Notes: generated by a model from the letters alone, not told the origin. A stretch of 64,000 nt of DNA from an uncultured Alistipes sp. (GCA_944326855.1 CALVFO010000026.1:62001-126000); one strand, 5' to 3'. Shown: positions 16,661-26,265, counted from the stretch's first letter. A program made the numbers and translations.

Positions 16661-16749
16661 GACGCTATGCTTGGAACAGGAGACCGGACTCTTTTCGTCG
16701 GAACCGATTTTGAAAAGGAGATACCGGAAGGGACTATTGAAAAAAAGAG

Positions 16750-16757
16750 TATATTTG
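16750..16757 (+). promoter_or_regulatory. -7 promoter element (TATATTTG) of the GH37-like cluster
   Basis: TATATTTG matches TAnnTTTG and lies 31 bases before the start of the first hydrolase. No well-spaced -33 TTTG is visible. With the terminator just upstream, it implies the cluster has its own transcript. Confidence 0.5.
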
Positions 16758-16788
16758 TTTCTATACCCAAATTTAAAAGAGTCTTACT

Positions 16789-18153
16789 ATGAAATCTTGT
16801 TCCGTTCTGTTGACCGGATTGGCTTCGGCAGGAATGATCCTGCAAATGGCTTGTACACCGGCTGTGAAAGCCGAATATCCTGAAAAATGGCCCGAAGTCG
16901 AACGTTATATTCAGGAAAACTTTCTCTCTTATGTCGATACGACTTCGGCTCTGCCCAAACCTTATTGTTTCGCCCTGAATCCGGGCACGCTCTATTATTG
17001 GGACCTCTATTTCATCAACGAGGGACTGATGATCGAAGGTTTCTGGGAACAGGCCCGCAACAACGTGGATAATTTCGTGTATGAGATCGAAAAACTCGGT
17101 TTCATCCCCAATGCCCATGGCTGGGGCGAAGACCGCAGTCAAACGCCCTACTTCAATATGATGGTGCGTAGCTATTGGGAAAAAGCTCCCGAAAACGAAA
17201 AGGATACCGCCTGGCTGCGTAAGGCGTACAACGCCGTGCTTAAGGAGTACGAATTCTGGACCAACACCAACGGCAATACCATCGAGGATCACCGTACACC
17301 GATCGAAGGCCTTCAACGGTATTCCAACCATGCCGATACGGCCGCATTGGTCGAATTTTACGACAAGGTGCTCAAAATCCGCTTCAAACTTTCGGATGAC
17401 GCTTCCGTAGCCGAAAAAGTAACGGTGGCATCCAATCGCCTGTCCGAAGCCGAAACGATGGACTTTACACCCCGTTTCGAGGGACGTTGCAACGAGTATA
17501 TCCCCGTGGATTTGAATTCCAACCTGTATCAGTATGAAAAAGATCTGGCCTTTTATGAACAGGAATTGGGCATCCGCGGTCCGATCAATTGGGAAAAACA
17601 GGCTGAAAAACGGGCCGCTCTGATCGATCAGTACCTCTGGAACGAAGAGCGCGGACTGTACCTGGATTATGATTTTGTCAACCAACGTCACAGTCCGGTG
17701 GCCGCCTTGACGACCCTGATGCCCATGTACTGGCATTTTGCTTCGGAGGACAAGGCCGCCCGTATTCGGGAAAACCTTTCATTATTCCAGTATCCCGGAG
17801 GGTTGGTCGTTTGCGAGACCTTGCCGCAGGAAATTCATTATCAGTGGGGCGATGCCGCCGTGTGGGCACCCATGCAGTTCATTGCCATCGGAGCGATGAA
17901 AAACTACGGCTATCGTCGCCAGACGCACGATATCGCCATGAGATGGCTCAATACCGTAACCCGCAATTTCGTCGATCCGCAACCGGCAACCTATCCGCCC
18001 TTCAAATACGGGGATGGAACCCGTCATCCGGGCTATATCTATGAAAAATATACTCGTGACGGACAGATCAACGATGCCGAGTATCCTTGCAGCGAAATGA
18101 TGGGGTGGACGGCTGCCACCTTCCTCAAAGCCCTGCAGGAAGTGAACCCCTGA
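16789..18153 (+). CDS. Trehalase-like (GH37-type) glycosidase lipoprotein, copy 1
   Basis: A 454-residue exported enzyme with a lipobox ending at C22 (LQMAC). It reads as an (alpha/alpha)6-barrel of the GH37 trehalase type. NPGTLYYWDLYF (64-75) corresponds to trehalase signature 1, with about four residues missing after PG. IPNAHGWGEDRSQTP (106-120) matches the IPNG...RSQPP block. QWGDAAVWAPMQ (352-363) corresponds to signature 2. By alignment to recalled E. coli TreA, the general acid is D225 (MDFTPRF, before IPVDLN) and the base is E431 (AEYP). Both are present, so it is probably active on trehalose or a related alpha-glucoside. The MGH1-like/GH63 relatives are an alternative. First of four tandem paralogues. 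Confidence 0.82.
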   Translation: MKSCSVLLTGLASAGMILQMACTPAVKAEYPEKWPEVERYIQENFLSYVDTTSALPKPYCFALNPGTLYYWDLYFINEGLMIEGFWEQARNNVDNFVYEIEKLGFIPNAHGWGEDRSQTPYFNMMVRSYWEKAPENEKDTAWLRKAYNAVLKEYEFWTNTNGNTIEDHRTPIEGLQRYSNHADTAALVEFYDKVLKIRFKLSDDASVAEKVTVASNRLSEAETMDFTPRFEGRCNEYIPVDLNSNLYQYEKDLAFYEQELGIRGPINWEKQAEKRAALIDQYLWNEERGLYLDYDFVNQRHSPVAALTTLMPMYWHFASEDKAARIRENLSLFQYPGGLVVCETLPQEIHYQWGDAAVWAPMQFIAIGAMKNYGYRRQTHDIAMRWLNTVTRNFVDPQPATYPPFKYGDGTRHPGYIYEKYTRDGQINDAEYPCSEMMGWTAATFLKALQEVNP

Positions 18154-18182
18154 ATCTAACCCCTGTCTGAATCTGCTAACCT

Positions 18183-19550
18183 ATGATCCGCAATTTTCTG
18201 GCCCGGCTGCTGGGACTTTGCATGCTGGGTGTCGTGGGGATGCAATGTACCCCGCGTTGCGACATCGAGGCCATACACCCTGAAAAATGGCCTGAGATCG
18301 TCGATTACATCCAGCGTTCGTGGCCCGATTTCACGGAGAAAGACCCTGTGATGCCGGCGCCTTATCTCTACGGGCTCAATCCCGGAACGCTCTATTACTG
18401 GGACGTCTACTTCCACAACGAGGGCCTTATGCGCTGCGGTTACTGGGACATCGCCCGGGGCAACCTCGATTGTATGATCTTCGAAATCGACTCCATCGGG
18501 TTCATCCCCACCGCCCTGCACTGGGGCCGCAACCGCAGTCAAACCCCGTTTTTCTCGCATAGCGTACGGCGCTACTACGAGATGAGTCCGGTCAAGGACA
18601 CGGCCTGGCTGCGTAAGGCCTACCGGGCCGTTTTGAAAGAATACGAGTTCTGGACCAACGAGAACGGCAACCGGATCGAGGACCATACGACCCCCATCGC
18701 AGGCCTGCAGCGCTACGGCCATTGTGCTGATTCGGCCGAACTGGTCGAGTTTTATGACAAAGTGGTGTTTTATCGTTTCAAAGGTCTCTCGCGGGATATT
18801 CCCGTGGAAGAGAAGCTCTCTATCGGCGACCAAATGATGGCCGAAAGTGAGTGTCAGGACTTTACACCCCGTTTTGACGGACGCATCAAGGATTTCATTC
18901 CCATCTGTCTGAACAGCTATCTGGTGGGCTATGAGAACGACATCGCATTTTACGAAAAAGAACTGGGAATCGCGCCCACCCGCGACTGGAAGAAGATGGC
19001 CGCCGATCGTGCTGCCTTGATCGAAAAGTATTGCTGGAACGAAGAGCGGGGTCTTTATCTCGATTACAACTTCGTGACCGGCAAACACTCGTCGGTGGCA
19101 TCCATGGCCGGGATTATGCCCATGTTCTTCGGGTTTGCCCCCAAGGACCATGCCCGGCGCATCAAGGACAACCTGTCGCTGTTCGACAGCGATGGCGGTC
19201 TGGTCTCCAGCGAGGTGTCGCCCCGCGGGGCCGAGTATCAGTACGGCCACACCAGCGTATGGCCCAATGTGCAGCAATTGGCCATTGAATCGCTGCTGCC
19301 GTACGGCTACAAGCGCGAAGCCCGCAACATCGCCATGAAATGGCTCAACACCGCTACCCGGAACTGGGTCGACCCCCAGCCGGCCACCTATCCGCCCTTC
19401 AAGTATGGTGACGGTACGCGCCATCCGGGCTTCCTCTATGAAAAATATACCCGCGACGGGAAAATCAACGACGGCGAATACCCCGCCAGCCACATGCTGG
19501 GTTGGGCCGGAACCGCCTTTTTAGTCGCTTTGGAAACCATTAAAAACTAA
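18183..19550 (+). CDS. Trehalase-like (GH37-type) glycosidase lipoprotein, copy 2 (divergent)
   Basis: A 455-residue paralogue of copy 1, starting 29 bases after it, with a lipobox ending at C22 (VGMQC). The signature 1 equivalent NPGTLYYWDVYF (66-77) and the candidate catalytic residues D226 (QDFTPRF) and E432 (GEYP) are kept. The signature 2 region has changed to QYGHTSVWPNVQ (353-364), losing the W-G-D and A-P pattern. The IPVDLN block has become IPICLN. These changes sit where trehalases contact sugar, so specificity has probably shifted. Its codons look richer in third-position G/C than the flanking copies, by eye, which could mean later acquisition or gene conversion from another source. 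Confidence 0.8.
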   Translation: MIRNFLARLLGLCMLGVVGMQCTPRCDIEAIHPEKWPEIVDYIQRSWPDFTEKDPVMPAPYLYGLNPGTLYYWDVYFHNEGLMRCGYWDIARGNLDCMIFEIDSIGFIPTALHWGRNRSQTPFFSHSVRRYYEMSPVKDTAWLRKAYRAVLKEYEFWTNENGNRIEDHTTPIAGLQRYGHCADSAELVEFYDKVVFYRFKGLSRDIPVEEKLSIGDQMMAESECQDFTPRFDGRIKDFIPICLNSYLVGYENDIAFYEKELGIAPTRDWKKMAADRAALIEKYCWNEERGLYLDYNFVTGKHSSVASMAGIMPMFFGFAPKDHARRIKDNLSLFDSDGGLVSSEVSPRGAEYQYGHTSVWPNVQQLAIESLLPYGYKREARNIAMKWLNTATRNWVDPQPATYPPFKYGDGTRHPGFLYEKYTRDGKINDGEYPASHMLGWAGTAFLVALETIKN

Positions 19551-19556
19551 CCTGAT

Positions 19557-20921
19557 ATGAAAAGAACCTTACGTACGCTGCTGTGGGGCGGGCTGTTGAG
19601 CCTGTTGTTGATCAGTTGCTCCAGTACCTCCAGCGTCACCCCCTATCATCCCGAAAAATGGGATGAAATCGAGGCCTACATTCGGAAAACCTGGCCCGAA
19701 TTTACCGAACGGAATCCGGAATTTCCGGCCCCCTATCTCTATGGCCTGAATCCGGGCACGCTCTATTATTGGGATCTCTATTTCCATAACGAAGGCCTGA
19801 TGCGTCATGACTATTGGGATATCGCCAAGGGAAACCTCGATTGCATGATCTTTCAGATCGATTCGTTGGGATTCGTGCCTACGGCCTGGAACTGGGGGCG
19901 CGACCGCAGTCAGACGCCTTGTTTCTCGATGAGTGTGCGGCGGTATTATGAACTGGCTCCCGAAAAAGATACCGCTTGGTTGCGCAAGGCCTACCATGCC
20001 GTGCTGAAAGAGTATGAATTCTGGACCAATACCAACGGCAATGCGATCGAAGATCATACGACTCCGATCGCCGGTTTGCAGCGTTACGGCTATCATTCCG
20101 ACAGCACTCAGTTGATCGAGTTTTACGATAAGGTGCTCAAAGGCCGTTTCGGTCTGCCGGATGGAGCTACTCCCGAAGAAAAACTGAAGGTGGCGGCTCA
20201 TCGGATGGCTGAGGCCGAGTGTATGGACTTCTGTCCGCGATTCGAGGGTCGTTGCCTGGATTATATTCCGGTGGATCTGAACAGCTATCTGTATGGATAC
20301 GAAAAGGATCTGGCCTTCTATGAACAGGAATTGGGCATCCGTGGACCGATCAACTGGGAAAAACGGGCTGCGGATCGTGCTGCATTGATCGACCGCTACT
20401 GTTGGGACGAAGAACGCGGACTGTACATGGATTATGATTTTGTCAATCAGCGTTTCTCGCCCGTGGCTTCCATGGGGGGCATGATGCCCTTGCATTTCGG
20501 ATTCGCTTCGCCGGAAAAAGCCGACCGGGTTCGTCGCAACCTGTCGTTGTTCGACAGCGATGGCGGGCTGGTGGTTTGCGAAGTGACCCCGCAGGAGATC
20601 GTTTACCAGTGGGGCGATGCCGCCGTATGGGCTCCCATGCAGCAGATCGGCATCGAGTCGATGCTGCGTTACGGCTTTGTCAAGGAGGCTAAGAACATTT
20701 CGACCAAATGGCTCAATACGGTGACCCGCAACTACATGGATCCGATGCCGGCCACTCACCGTCCCTTCAAGTATGGGGATGGAACGCGTCATCCGGGCTT
20801 CCTGTATGAAAAGTATACCCGGGACGGACAAATCAACGATTACGAATACCCGTGCAGCATCATGCTGGGATGGACGGCTTCGGCTTTCCTGGTCGCCTTG
20901 GAAACGGTTCGTGAAAACTGA
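19557..20921 (+). CDS. Trehalase-like (GH37-type) glycosidase lipoprotein, copy 3
   Basis: A 454-residue paralogue starting six bases after copy 2, with a lipobox ending at C21 (LLISC). Signature 1 equivalent NPGTLYYWDLYF (65-76); candidate acid D224 (MDFCPRF) followed by IPVDLN; signature 2 equivalent QWGDAAVWAPMQ (351-362), identical to copy 1; candidate base E430 (YEYP). Much of the C-terminal half reads like copy 1 (YEKDLAFYEQELGIRGPINW is shared), while the N-terminal half reads like copy 2 (FHNEGLMR, YWDIAKGNLDCMIF). That pattern suggests past recombination between the copies. Confidence 0.82.
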   Translation: MKRTLRTLLWGGLLSLLLISCSSTSSVTPYHPEKWDEIEAYIRKTWPEFTERNPEFPAPYLYGLNPGTLYYWDLYFHNEGLMRHDYWDIAKGNLDCMIFQIDSLGFVPTAWNWGRDRSQTPCFSMSVRRYYELAPEKDTAWLRKAYHAVLKEYEFWTNTNGNAIEDHTTPIAGLQRYGYHSDSTQLIEFYDKVLKGRFGLPDGATPEEKLKVAAHRMAEAECMDFCPRFEGRCLDYIPVDLNSYLYGYEKDLAFYEQELGIRGPINWEKRAADRAALIDRYCWDEERGLYMDYDFVNQRFSPVASMGGMMPLHFGFASPEKADRVRRNLSLFDSDGGLVVCEVTPQEIVYQWGDAAVWAPMQQIGIESMLRYGFVKEAKNISTKWLNTVTRNYMDPMPATHRPFKYGDGTRHPGFLYEKYTRDGQINDYEYPCSIMLGWTASAFLVALETVREN

Positions 20922-20937
20922 TAACGTGTAGACCGAC

Positions 20938-22302
20938 ATGAAAATGTTACGGTTCATAGGATGTTTGGGGATTGTATTGAGTTGTTGGAGTGGTGAACTT
21001 CGGGCCCAATCGATTCCCGAACCGCTCTATCCGGAGAAATGGGACGAGGTGGAAACTTATATCCGTGACAATTGGATGAGTTTCGTGGAGACCAATCCCA
21101 AGCTTCCCAAACCCTATTCCTATGCCCTCAATCCGGGAACACTTTACTATTATGACCTCTATTTCATCAACGATGCCCTGCTTAAACAGGGTTTCGAAGA
21201 ACAGGCCCGCAATAACCTCGATTGTTTCATTTACATCGCCGATTCGTTGGGATTTCTGCCCAATGCGTTCGGTTGGGGCGAAAGCCGTAGCCAGTTTCCT
21301 TTCTTCTCGATGATGGTGCGCGACTATTACGAGAAGACGGGCGACAAGGCGTGGTTGGCCAAGGCCTATCCGGCCGTTCTCAAGGAGTATGATTTCTGGA
21401 CGAACCGCAACGGTAATTCTATCGAGGATCACAGCACGTCGATTCCGGGGCTGCAACGTTACGGTCAGCATGCCGATACGGCTGAACTGCTCGAATTTTA
21501 CAACCGGGTGTTGTTTTTCCGGTTCCATGTCTCCCGGGATGTGCCCGATACGACCAAAATACGGATTGCGGCCCAGCGACTGGCCGAGTGTGAGTCGATG
21601 GACTTCACGCCTCGCTATTACGGTCGCTGCATGGATTTCATTCCGGTGGATCTGAATGCGAATCTCTGCCAGTACGAGCTCAATTTCGACTATTTCGAGC
21701 GGGAATTGGGGATTCAGGGTCCGGTCAATTGGAAGAAGGCCGCCAAGCAACGGGCTGCGCTGATGAAGAAATACCTGTGGTCGCCGGAACGGGGCTTGAT
21801 GCTGGATTACGATTATGTGAACGGTAAACATACGGAGATTTCCTGCATCACCAGCTTCACGGCGCTGATGTGGCATGTGGTCGAAGGGAAACAGGCCGAA
21901 GAGATGAAAAACAACCTGATGCGGGAGCTGGAAGTGAAAAGCGGGCTGACGGTTTGTTCCGAGTCTCAGGAGGATATCCCTTATCAGTTCGGTCGCACGG
22001 CAATCTGGGGGTCGATGCAGTTCCAGGCCATGAAAGGTCTGATGGGAGCCGGATTCCAGGAAGACGCCCGGAGGGTGGCGATGAAGTATCTGAACATGGT
22101 AACCAAGAACTATGTGGATCCCTATCCCGACGAATACATTCCCCACAAGACCAACCAGATGGTTAAACGGCCTTATGGTCGCTTATGGGAAAAATTTACC
22201 CACGACGGGGATATCAACGACAACGAATATTATTGCAGCCCGATACTGGGCTTTACGGCCGCACCCTACATCCTTGCCCTGGAAATCGTACGCGGCGAGT
22301 AA
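20938..22302 (+). CDS. Trehalase-like (GH37-type) glycosidase, copy 4 (most divergent)
   Basis: A 454-residue paralogue 16 bases after copy 3. Its N-terminus differs from the others: a signal-peptidase I site (ELRAQ, about 23-24) is at least as good as the weak lipobox at C16, so it may be periplasmic or secreted rather than lipid-anchored. Signature 1 reads NPGTLYYYDLYF (W to Y). The signature 2 region reads QFGRTAIWGSMQ (350-361). The candidate acid D222 (MDFTPRY, then IPVDLN) and base E430 (NEYY) remain. The stretch shared by copies 1-3 near residue 400 (YPPFKYGDGTRHPG in copies 1 and 2) is replaced by an unrelated sequence. It ends the cluster, before a strong terminator. Confidence 0.8.
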   Translation: MKMLRFIGCLGIVLSCWSGELRAQSIPEPLYPEKWDEVETYIRDNWMSFVETNPKLPKPYSYALNPGTLYYYDLYFINDALLKQGFEEQARNNLDCFIYIADSLGFLPNAFGWGESRSQFPFFSMMVRDYYEKTGDKAWLAKAYPAVLKEYDFWTNRNGNSIEDHSTSIPGLQRYGQHADTAELLEFYNRVLFFRFHVSRDVPDTTKIRIAAQRLAECESMDFTPRYYGRCMDFIPVDLNANLCQYELNFDYFERELGIQGPVNWKKAAKQRAALMKKYLWSPERGLMLDYDYVNGKHTEISCITSFTALMWHVVEGKQAEEMKNNLMRELEVKSGLTVCSESQEDIPYQFGRTAIWGSMQFQAMKGLMGAGFQEDARRVAMKYLNMVTKNYVDPYPDEYIPHKTNQMVKRPYGRLWEKFTHDGDINDNEYYCSPILGFTAAPYILALEIVRGE

Positions 22303-22324
22303 TCGGCTGCTGTCTTTGGAAAAG

Positions 22325-22357
22325 TCTCCGGATGCCTTTGGGTTTCCGGAGATTTTT
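22325..22357 (+). terminator. Terminator after the GH37-like cluster
   Basis: An 8-base stem (22325-22332 with 22345-22352) and a 12-base loop are followed by TTTTT. The rest of the gap to 22677 shows no gene. Confidence 0.75.
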
Positions 22358-22677
22358 ATGGGAGGGAGGGGTTTCTTGTCGTTTTTCCCGTTTATAATCA
22401 AGACAAAAGGAAAAATTTCCAATGCCCCATTCTGTAAAATCTCACGTTTCATAAAACACCAAAATTTTTAATAATAAACAGAATCCCTGCAAAAATGACC
22501 TTCCATAGGACGTTCGCAGGGTTGAAAACGAACTTTCGATGAAATATGGGGGCTCATTTCTCCGTTTTGGAGGGGGTAAGGATTCTTTAAAGGCGCCTTC
22601 AGCATCGGTTCGGGGCTTTGTCCCGGGCCCGAAATACAATAAAAGCGCCTGTGCAAAGGATTTTGAGAGAAATGTTG

Positions 22678-22685
22678 TACTTTTG
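22678..22685 (+). promoter_or_regulatory. -7 promoter element (TACTTTTG) of the PBP1a gene
   Basis: TACTTTTG fits the -7 consensus and lies 14 bases before the ATG at 22699. It lies downstream of the upstream-most in-frame start at 22618, which supports the shorter reading. Confidence 0.5.
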
Positions 22686-22698
22686 TAACCAGAAAAAT

Positions 22699-25059
22699 AT
22701 GCCCGCTTCCATGGCTCGAAAAATCATCGAAAAACTTAAGACTCCCCTGGCGATTAAATGCTTCTGGATCGTGATCATTGCACCGGTTGCTCTGATCCTG
22801 CTGCTGTTGCTGTTGATCGGATTGGGGGTCTTCGGCAAATTGCCCACCTTCGAGGAACTCGAAAACCCCAAGAGTAACCTGGCTACCGAAATCTATTCCG
22901 AAGACGGCGCCTTGTTGGGTAGCTTTTTTATTCAGAACCGGACGTATGTCGATTACGAAGACCTTTCGCCCAGCCTGGTGGCTGCCCTGGTCGCTACCGA
23001 GGACGTACGTTTCTACTCTCATTCGGGGATCGATTTTATCGCTTTGGCCCGTGTAGCCGTACGTACCATCGGTTTGGGTCAAGGCCAGGGAGGGGGCAGT
23101 ACGATTTCGCAACAGGTGGCCAAAAACCTTTATCCGCGGGATACCGTATATCGGAATCCCATTGCCCGTAAGGCCAAACTGGTGATTTCCAAGCTGAAAG
23201 AATGGATTACGGCCGTCATGCTCGAACACAACTACACCAAGGAAGAGATTCTGACCATGTATCTCAATACCATGGAGTACGGGAGCAATGCATTCGGCAT
23301 CAAATCCGCAGCCCGAACCTTCTTCAACAAGACGCCGGATGAGCTCAATGTGCAGGAAGCGGCCATGTTGGTAGGGGTGGTCAATGCGCCGACCCGATAC
23401 AGTCCGGTGCGTAATCCCGAACGGGCGATGGCTCGCCGCAATCTGGTCATCGACCGCATGCGTCAAAAAGGTTATCTGACCCGGGCTCAGCGCGATTCGA
23501 TACAGGCTCTGCCAATTGAACTGGATTACCGGCCCATCTCCCATAACGAAGGAACGGGGACCTATTTCCGGGAAATGTTGCGTTTGGTGATGACCTCGCC
23601 CAAGCCGACCCGCAACCAGTTCCTGCAGGAATGGGACTACGAGCAAGCGGTCGAACAGTGGGAAAATAATCCCTTGTACGGATGGTGTTTGAAAAATCAG
23701 AAGTCGGACGGCTCGAACTATAACCTCTATCGCGACGGGCTGAAAATCTATACGACCATCAACGCCACCATGCAGGAGTATGCCGAAGAGGCCCTGGAAA
23801 GTCATCTGAGCGAGAAACTGCAGCCGGAGATGGATCGACAGGTCAAACGCAACAAACGACTCTTCAACAATCTTTCCCAGGAAGAGATCGATCGGGTGAT
23901 GCTCAACGCCATTCGTCAGACCGATCGCTATCGCGAACTCAAGGGCGACGGCAAAACCATGGACGAAATCATGGCGGTCTTCAAGCAGGAGGTACCCATG
24001 AAAGTATTCTCTTACCAGGGAGAACGCGATACGGTGATGAGCCCTTACGACTCCATCCTGTATCACAAACAGTATCTGCGTGCTTCCTTCGTGGCGATGG
24101 ATCCCTCGACGGGCTATGTGAAAGCCTATGTGGGAGGTCCCAATTACCGCTATTTCAAATACGACATGGTCAAACAGGGGAAACGACAGGTAGGGTCGAC
24201 GATCAAACCGTTTATCTATTCGTTTGCCGTTGATCAGCTCAACTGTACCCCCTGTACGCTGGTTCCCAACCGTCCGGTGACCATCGCCACCGAGACCGGC
24301 GATGCCTGGCAGCCCAAAGAGGCCGGGAAAGTCGTCTATGACGATAAACCCCGGCAACTGCAATGGGGGTTGGCCAACAGCCGCAACAACTACTCGGCCT
24401 GGATCATGAAACAGGCCGGCAACCCGGGGGCCGTGGCCGACTACATCCACAAGATGGGGATTCACAGCTATATCGATCCGGTGTATGCACTTTGTCTGGG
24501 AACGCCCGACTTTTCGCTTTTCGAGTTGGTGGGGGCCTATGGAACGTTTGCCAATCGCGGGGTCTTTATCGAACCGATTTTCGTGACGCGCATCGAGGAT
24601 CGTCACGGGAACGTTCTGGCGACCTTTACGCCCGCTTCGCATGACGCGATCGGCGAACAGACCGCCTATACGATGTTGGGCATGCTCAAAAACGTGCTCA
24701 ACGGGACGGCCGGTCGTTTGCGCTGGATCTACAACTTCAAGGGCGAAATGGGCGGGAAAACCGGAACGTCGCAAAACAACTCCGATGCCTGGTTCGTGGG
24801 TGTGACACCCAAAATCATCGCCGGCGCCTGGGTGGGGGCCGAAGATCGCAGTGTCCACCTCATCTCGGGAGCCGACGGAGCGCGTTCGGCCCTACCTATT
24901 TACGGAAATTTCATGACGCAGGTCTATGGTAATCCGTCGTTGGGTATTTCACAGTCGGATCTCTTCCCGATCCCGGTGGGAGCCGTCATTTACGATTGCG
25001 ATGACCGTAGCGAAAGCATCGCTCCCCGAATCCGGGAAGAAGATGAATTTTTCGATTAA
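22699..25059 (+). CDS. Class A penicillin-binding protein (PBP1a type)
   Basis: A bifunctional peptidoglycan synthase of 786 residues, with a short cytoplasmic start, a transmembrane anchor (IVIIAPVALILLLLLLIGLGV), a GT51 glycosyltransferase domain and a transpeptidase domain. The GT51 domain shows TEDVRFYSHSGID (catalytic Glu), GGSTISQQVAKNL and KEEILTMYLNTMEYG. The transpeptidase has S-x-x-K in GSTIKPF, S-x-N in ANSRNNYSAW and KTG in GGKTGTSQNN. It polymerises and cross-links glycan strands in the periplasm. The frame is open back to 22618, but the promoter and membrane topology favour 22699; 22711 (MARK) is also possible. Confidence 0.93.
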   Translation: MPASMARKIIEKLKTPLAIKCFWIVIIAPVALILLLLLLIGLGVFGKLPTFEELENPKSNLATEIYSEDGALLGSFFIQNRTYVDYEDLSPSLVAALVATEDVRFYSHSGIDFIALARVAVRTIGLGQGQGGGSTISQQVAKNLYPRDTVYRNPIARKAKLVISKLKEWITAVMLEHNYTKEEILTMYLNTMEYGSNAFGIKSAARTFFNKTPDELNVQEAAMLVGVVNAPTRYSPVRNPERAMARRNLVIDRMRQKGYLTRAQRDSIQALPIELDYRPISHNEGTGTYFREMLRLVMTSPKPTRNQFLQEWDYEQAVEQWENNPLYGWCLKNQKSDGSNYNLYRDGLKIYTTINATMQEYAEEALESHLSEKLQPEMDRQVKRNKRLFNNLSQEEIDRVMLNAIRQTDRYRELKGDGKTMDEIMAVFKQEVPMKVFSYQGERDTVMSPYDSILYHKQYLRASFVAMDPSTGYVKAYVGGPNYRYFKYDMVKQGKRQVGSTIKPFIYSFAVDQLNCTPCTLVPNRPVTIATETGDAWQPKEAGKVVYDDKPRQLQWGLANSRNNYSAWIMKQAGNPGAVADYIHKMGIHSYIDPVYALCLGTPDFSLFELVGAYGTFANRGVFIEPIFVTRIEDRHGNVLATFTPASHDAIGEQTAYTMLGMLKNVLNGTAGRLRWIYNFKGEMGGKTGTSQNNSDAWFVGVTPKIIAGAWVGAEDRSVHLISGADGARSALPIYGNFMTQVYGNPSLGISQSDLFPIPVGAVIYDCDDRSESIAPRIREEDEFFD

Positions 25060-25158
25060 GCATTCCCAAACGACCGATACGTTATCCAATTTTGTTCGTG
25101 GAGCGGTTTCGGGAGCGGGCGTAATTTTCGGAAAATAGAGCACGGAAGTTCGTAGCGA

Positions 25159-25193
25159 TTTGTTGTTTCTTTTCTTTTCGCACCGTATCTTTG
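25159..25193 (+). promoter_or_regulatory. Promoter of asd
   Basis: TTTG at 25159-25162 and TATCTTTG at 25186-25193, with a 23-base spacer that is slightly long, lie 28 bases before the asd start. Confidence 0.55.
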
Positions 25194-25221
25194 TCGTCCC
25201 AATATCAAATCTTAACGCCTT

Positions 25222-26244
25222 ATGAGAGTTGCCATCGTAGGTGCCAGCGGAGCCGTCGGACAGGAGTTTCTGAAGGTTCTCGAACAACGGGAGTTTCCCA
25301 TTCGCGAATTGTTGCTTTTCGGATCCGAACGCAGTGCCGGCCGTAAGTATAAATTCAAAAAAGATGAAATAACGGTGCGTCGCCTGGCGCATAACGACGA
25401 TTTCAAAGGGGTCGATCTGGCGTTCGTGTCGGCCGGAGCCGGCACTTCCAAAGAATTTGCCGAAACCATCACCCGATACGGAGCTTTGATGATCGACAAT
25501 TCGAGCGCTTTCCGCATGGATGAAGATGTGCCCCTGGTGGTTCCGGAGGTCAATCCCCGCGATGCCATCAATCCCCCTCGCAACATCATCGCCAATCCGA
25601 ACTGTACGACCATCCAGCTGGTGGTGGCCTTGCAGGCAATCCAGCAACTGTCGCCGATTCGTCGGGTGCATGTGTCGACCTATCAGTCGGCCAGCGGTGC
25701 CGGGGCGGCAGCCATGCAGGAACTCTCCATGCAGCACGAACAGATCGTCCGGGGCGAGAAACCCGTGGTCGAAAAGTTTGCCTTCCAGCTGGCATTCAAC
25801 GTCATTCCTCAGGTAGATGTCTTTATGGACAACGGTTACACCAAGGAAGAGATGAAGATGTATAACGAAACCCGCAAAATCATGCATTCGGATATGGAGG
25901 TCAGTGCCATGTGTGTCCGTGTACCGGTGATGCGGGCCCATTCCGAATCGGTGTGGGTGGAAACCGAACGTCCGATTTCGGTGCACGAAGCCCGCAAGGC
26001 TTTTTCCGGAGCCGAAGGGGTTGTGTTGATGGACGATCCTCAGCGTCAGCGCTATCCCATGCCGCTGCCCCTGGCCGGAGAAGACAGCGTATTCGTAGGA
26101 CGGATTCGGCAGGATTTGGCCAATCCCAACGGTTTGGCTTTCTGGTGCGTAAGCGATCAGATCCGCAAAGGTGCAGCCTTGAATGCCGTTCAAATCGCCG
26201 AATATCTGGTGCGCAACGGCCACCTCAATGCGTATATCAAATAA
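25222..26244 (+). CDS. asd: Aspartate-semialdehyde dehydrogenase
   Basis: A 340-residue cytoplasmic NADPH-dependent enzyme that reduces aspartyl phosphate to aspartate semialdehyde for lysine/diaminopimelate, threonine and methionine synthesis. The Rossmann motif is [14 protein letters not shown] at the N-terminus. The catalytic cysteine is C128 in ANPNCTTIQ, and the SAGAG and [10 protein letters not shown] motifs are present. The active-site histidine lies in [10 protein letters not shown]. Length matches the family. It has its own promoter and a strong terminator, so it appears to be a single-gene unit. Confidence 0.96.
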   Translation: MRVAIVGASGAVGQEFLKVLEQREFPIRELLLFGSERSAGRKYKFKKDEITVRRLAHNDDFKGVDLAFVSAGAGTSKEFAETITRYGALMIDNSSAFRMDEDVPLVVPEVNPRDAINPPRNIIANPNCTTIQLVVALQAIQQLSPIRRVHVSTYQSASGAGAAAMQELSMQHEQIVRGEKPVVEKFAFQLAFNVIPQVDVFMDNGYTKEEMKMYNETRKIMHSDMEVSAMCVRVPVMRAHSESVWVETERPISVHEARKAFSGAEGVVLMDDPQRQRYPMPLPLAGEDSVFVGRIRQDLANPNGLAFWCVSDQIRKGAALNAVQIAEYLVRNGHLNAYIK

Positions 26245-26265
26245 ATGCGATAACTCTCGAAAGAG

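Noticed and set aside
22468..24858. 796-residue minus-strand frame
   Set aside because: Shadow of the PBP1a gene, whose GT51 and transpeptidase motifs are unambiguous on the plus strand.
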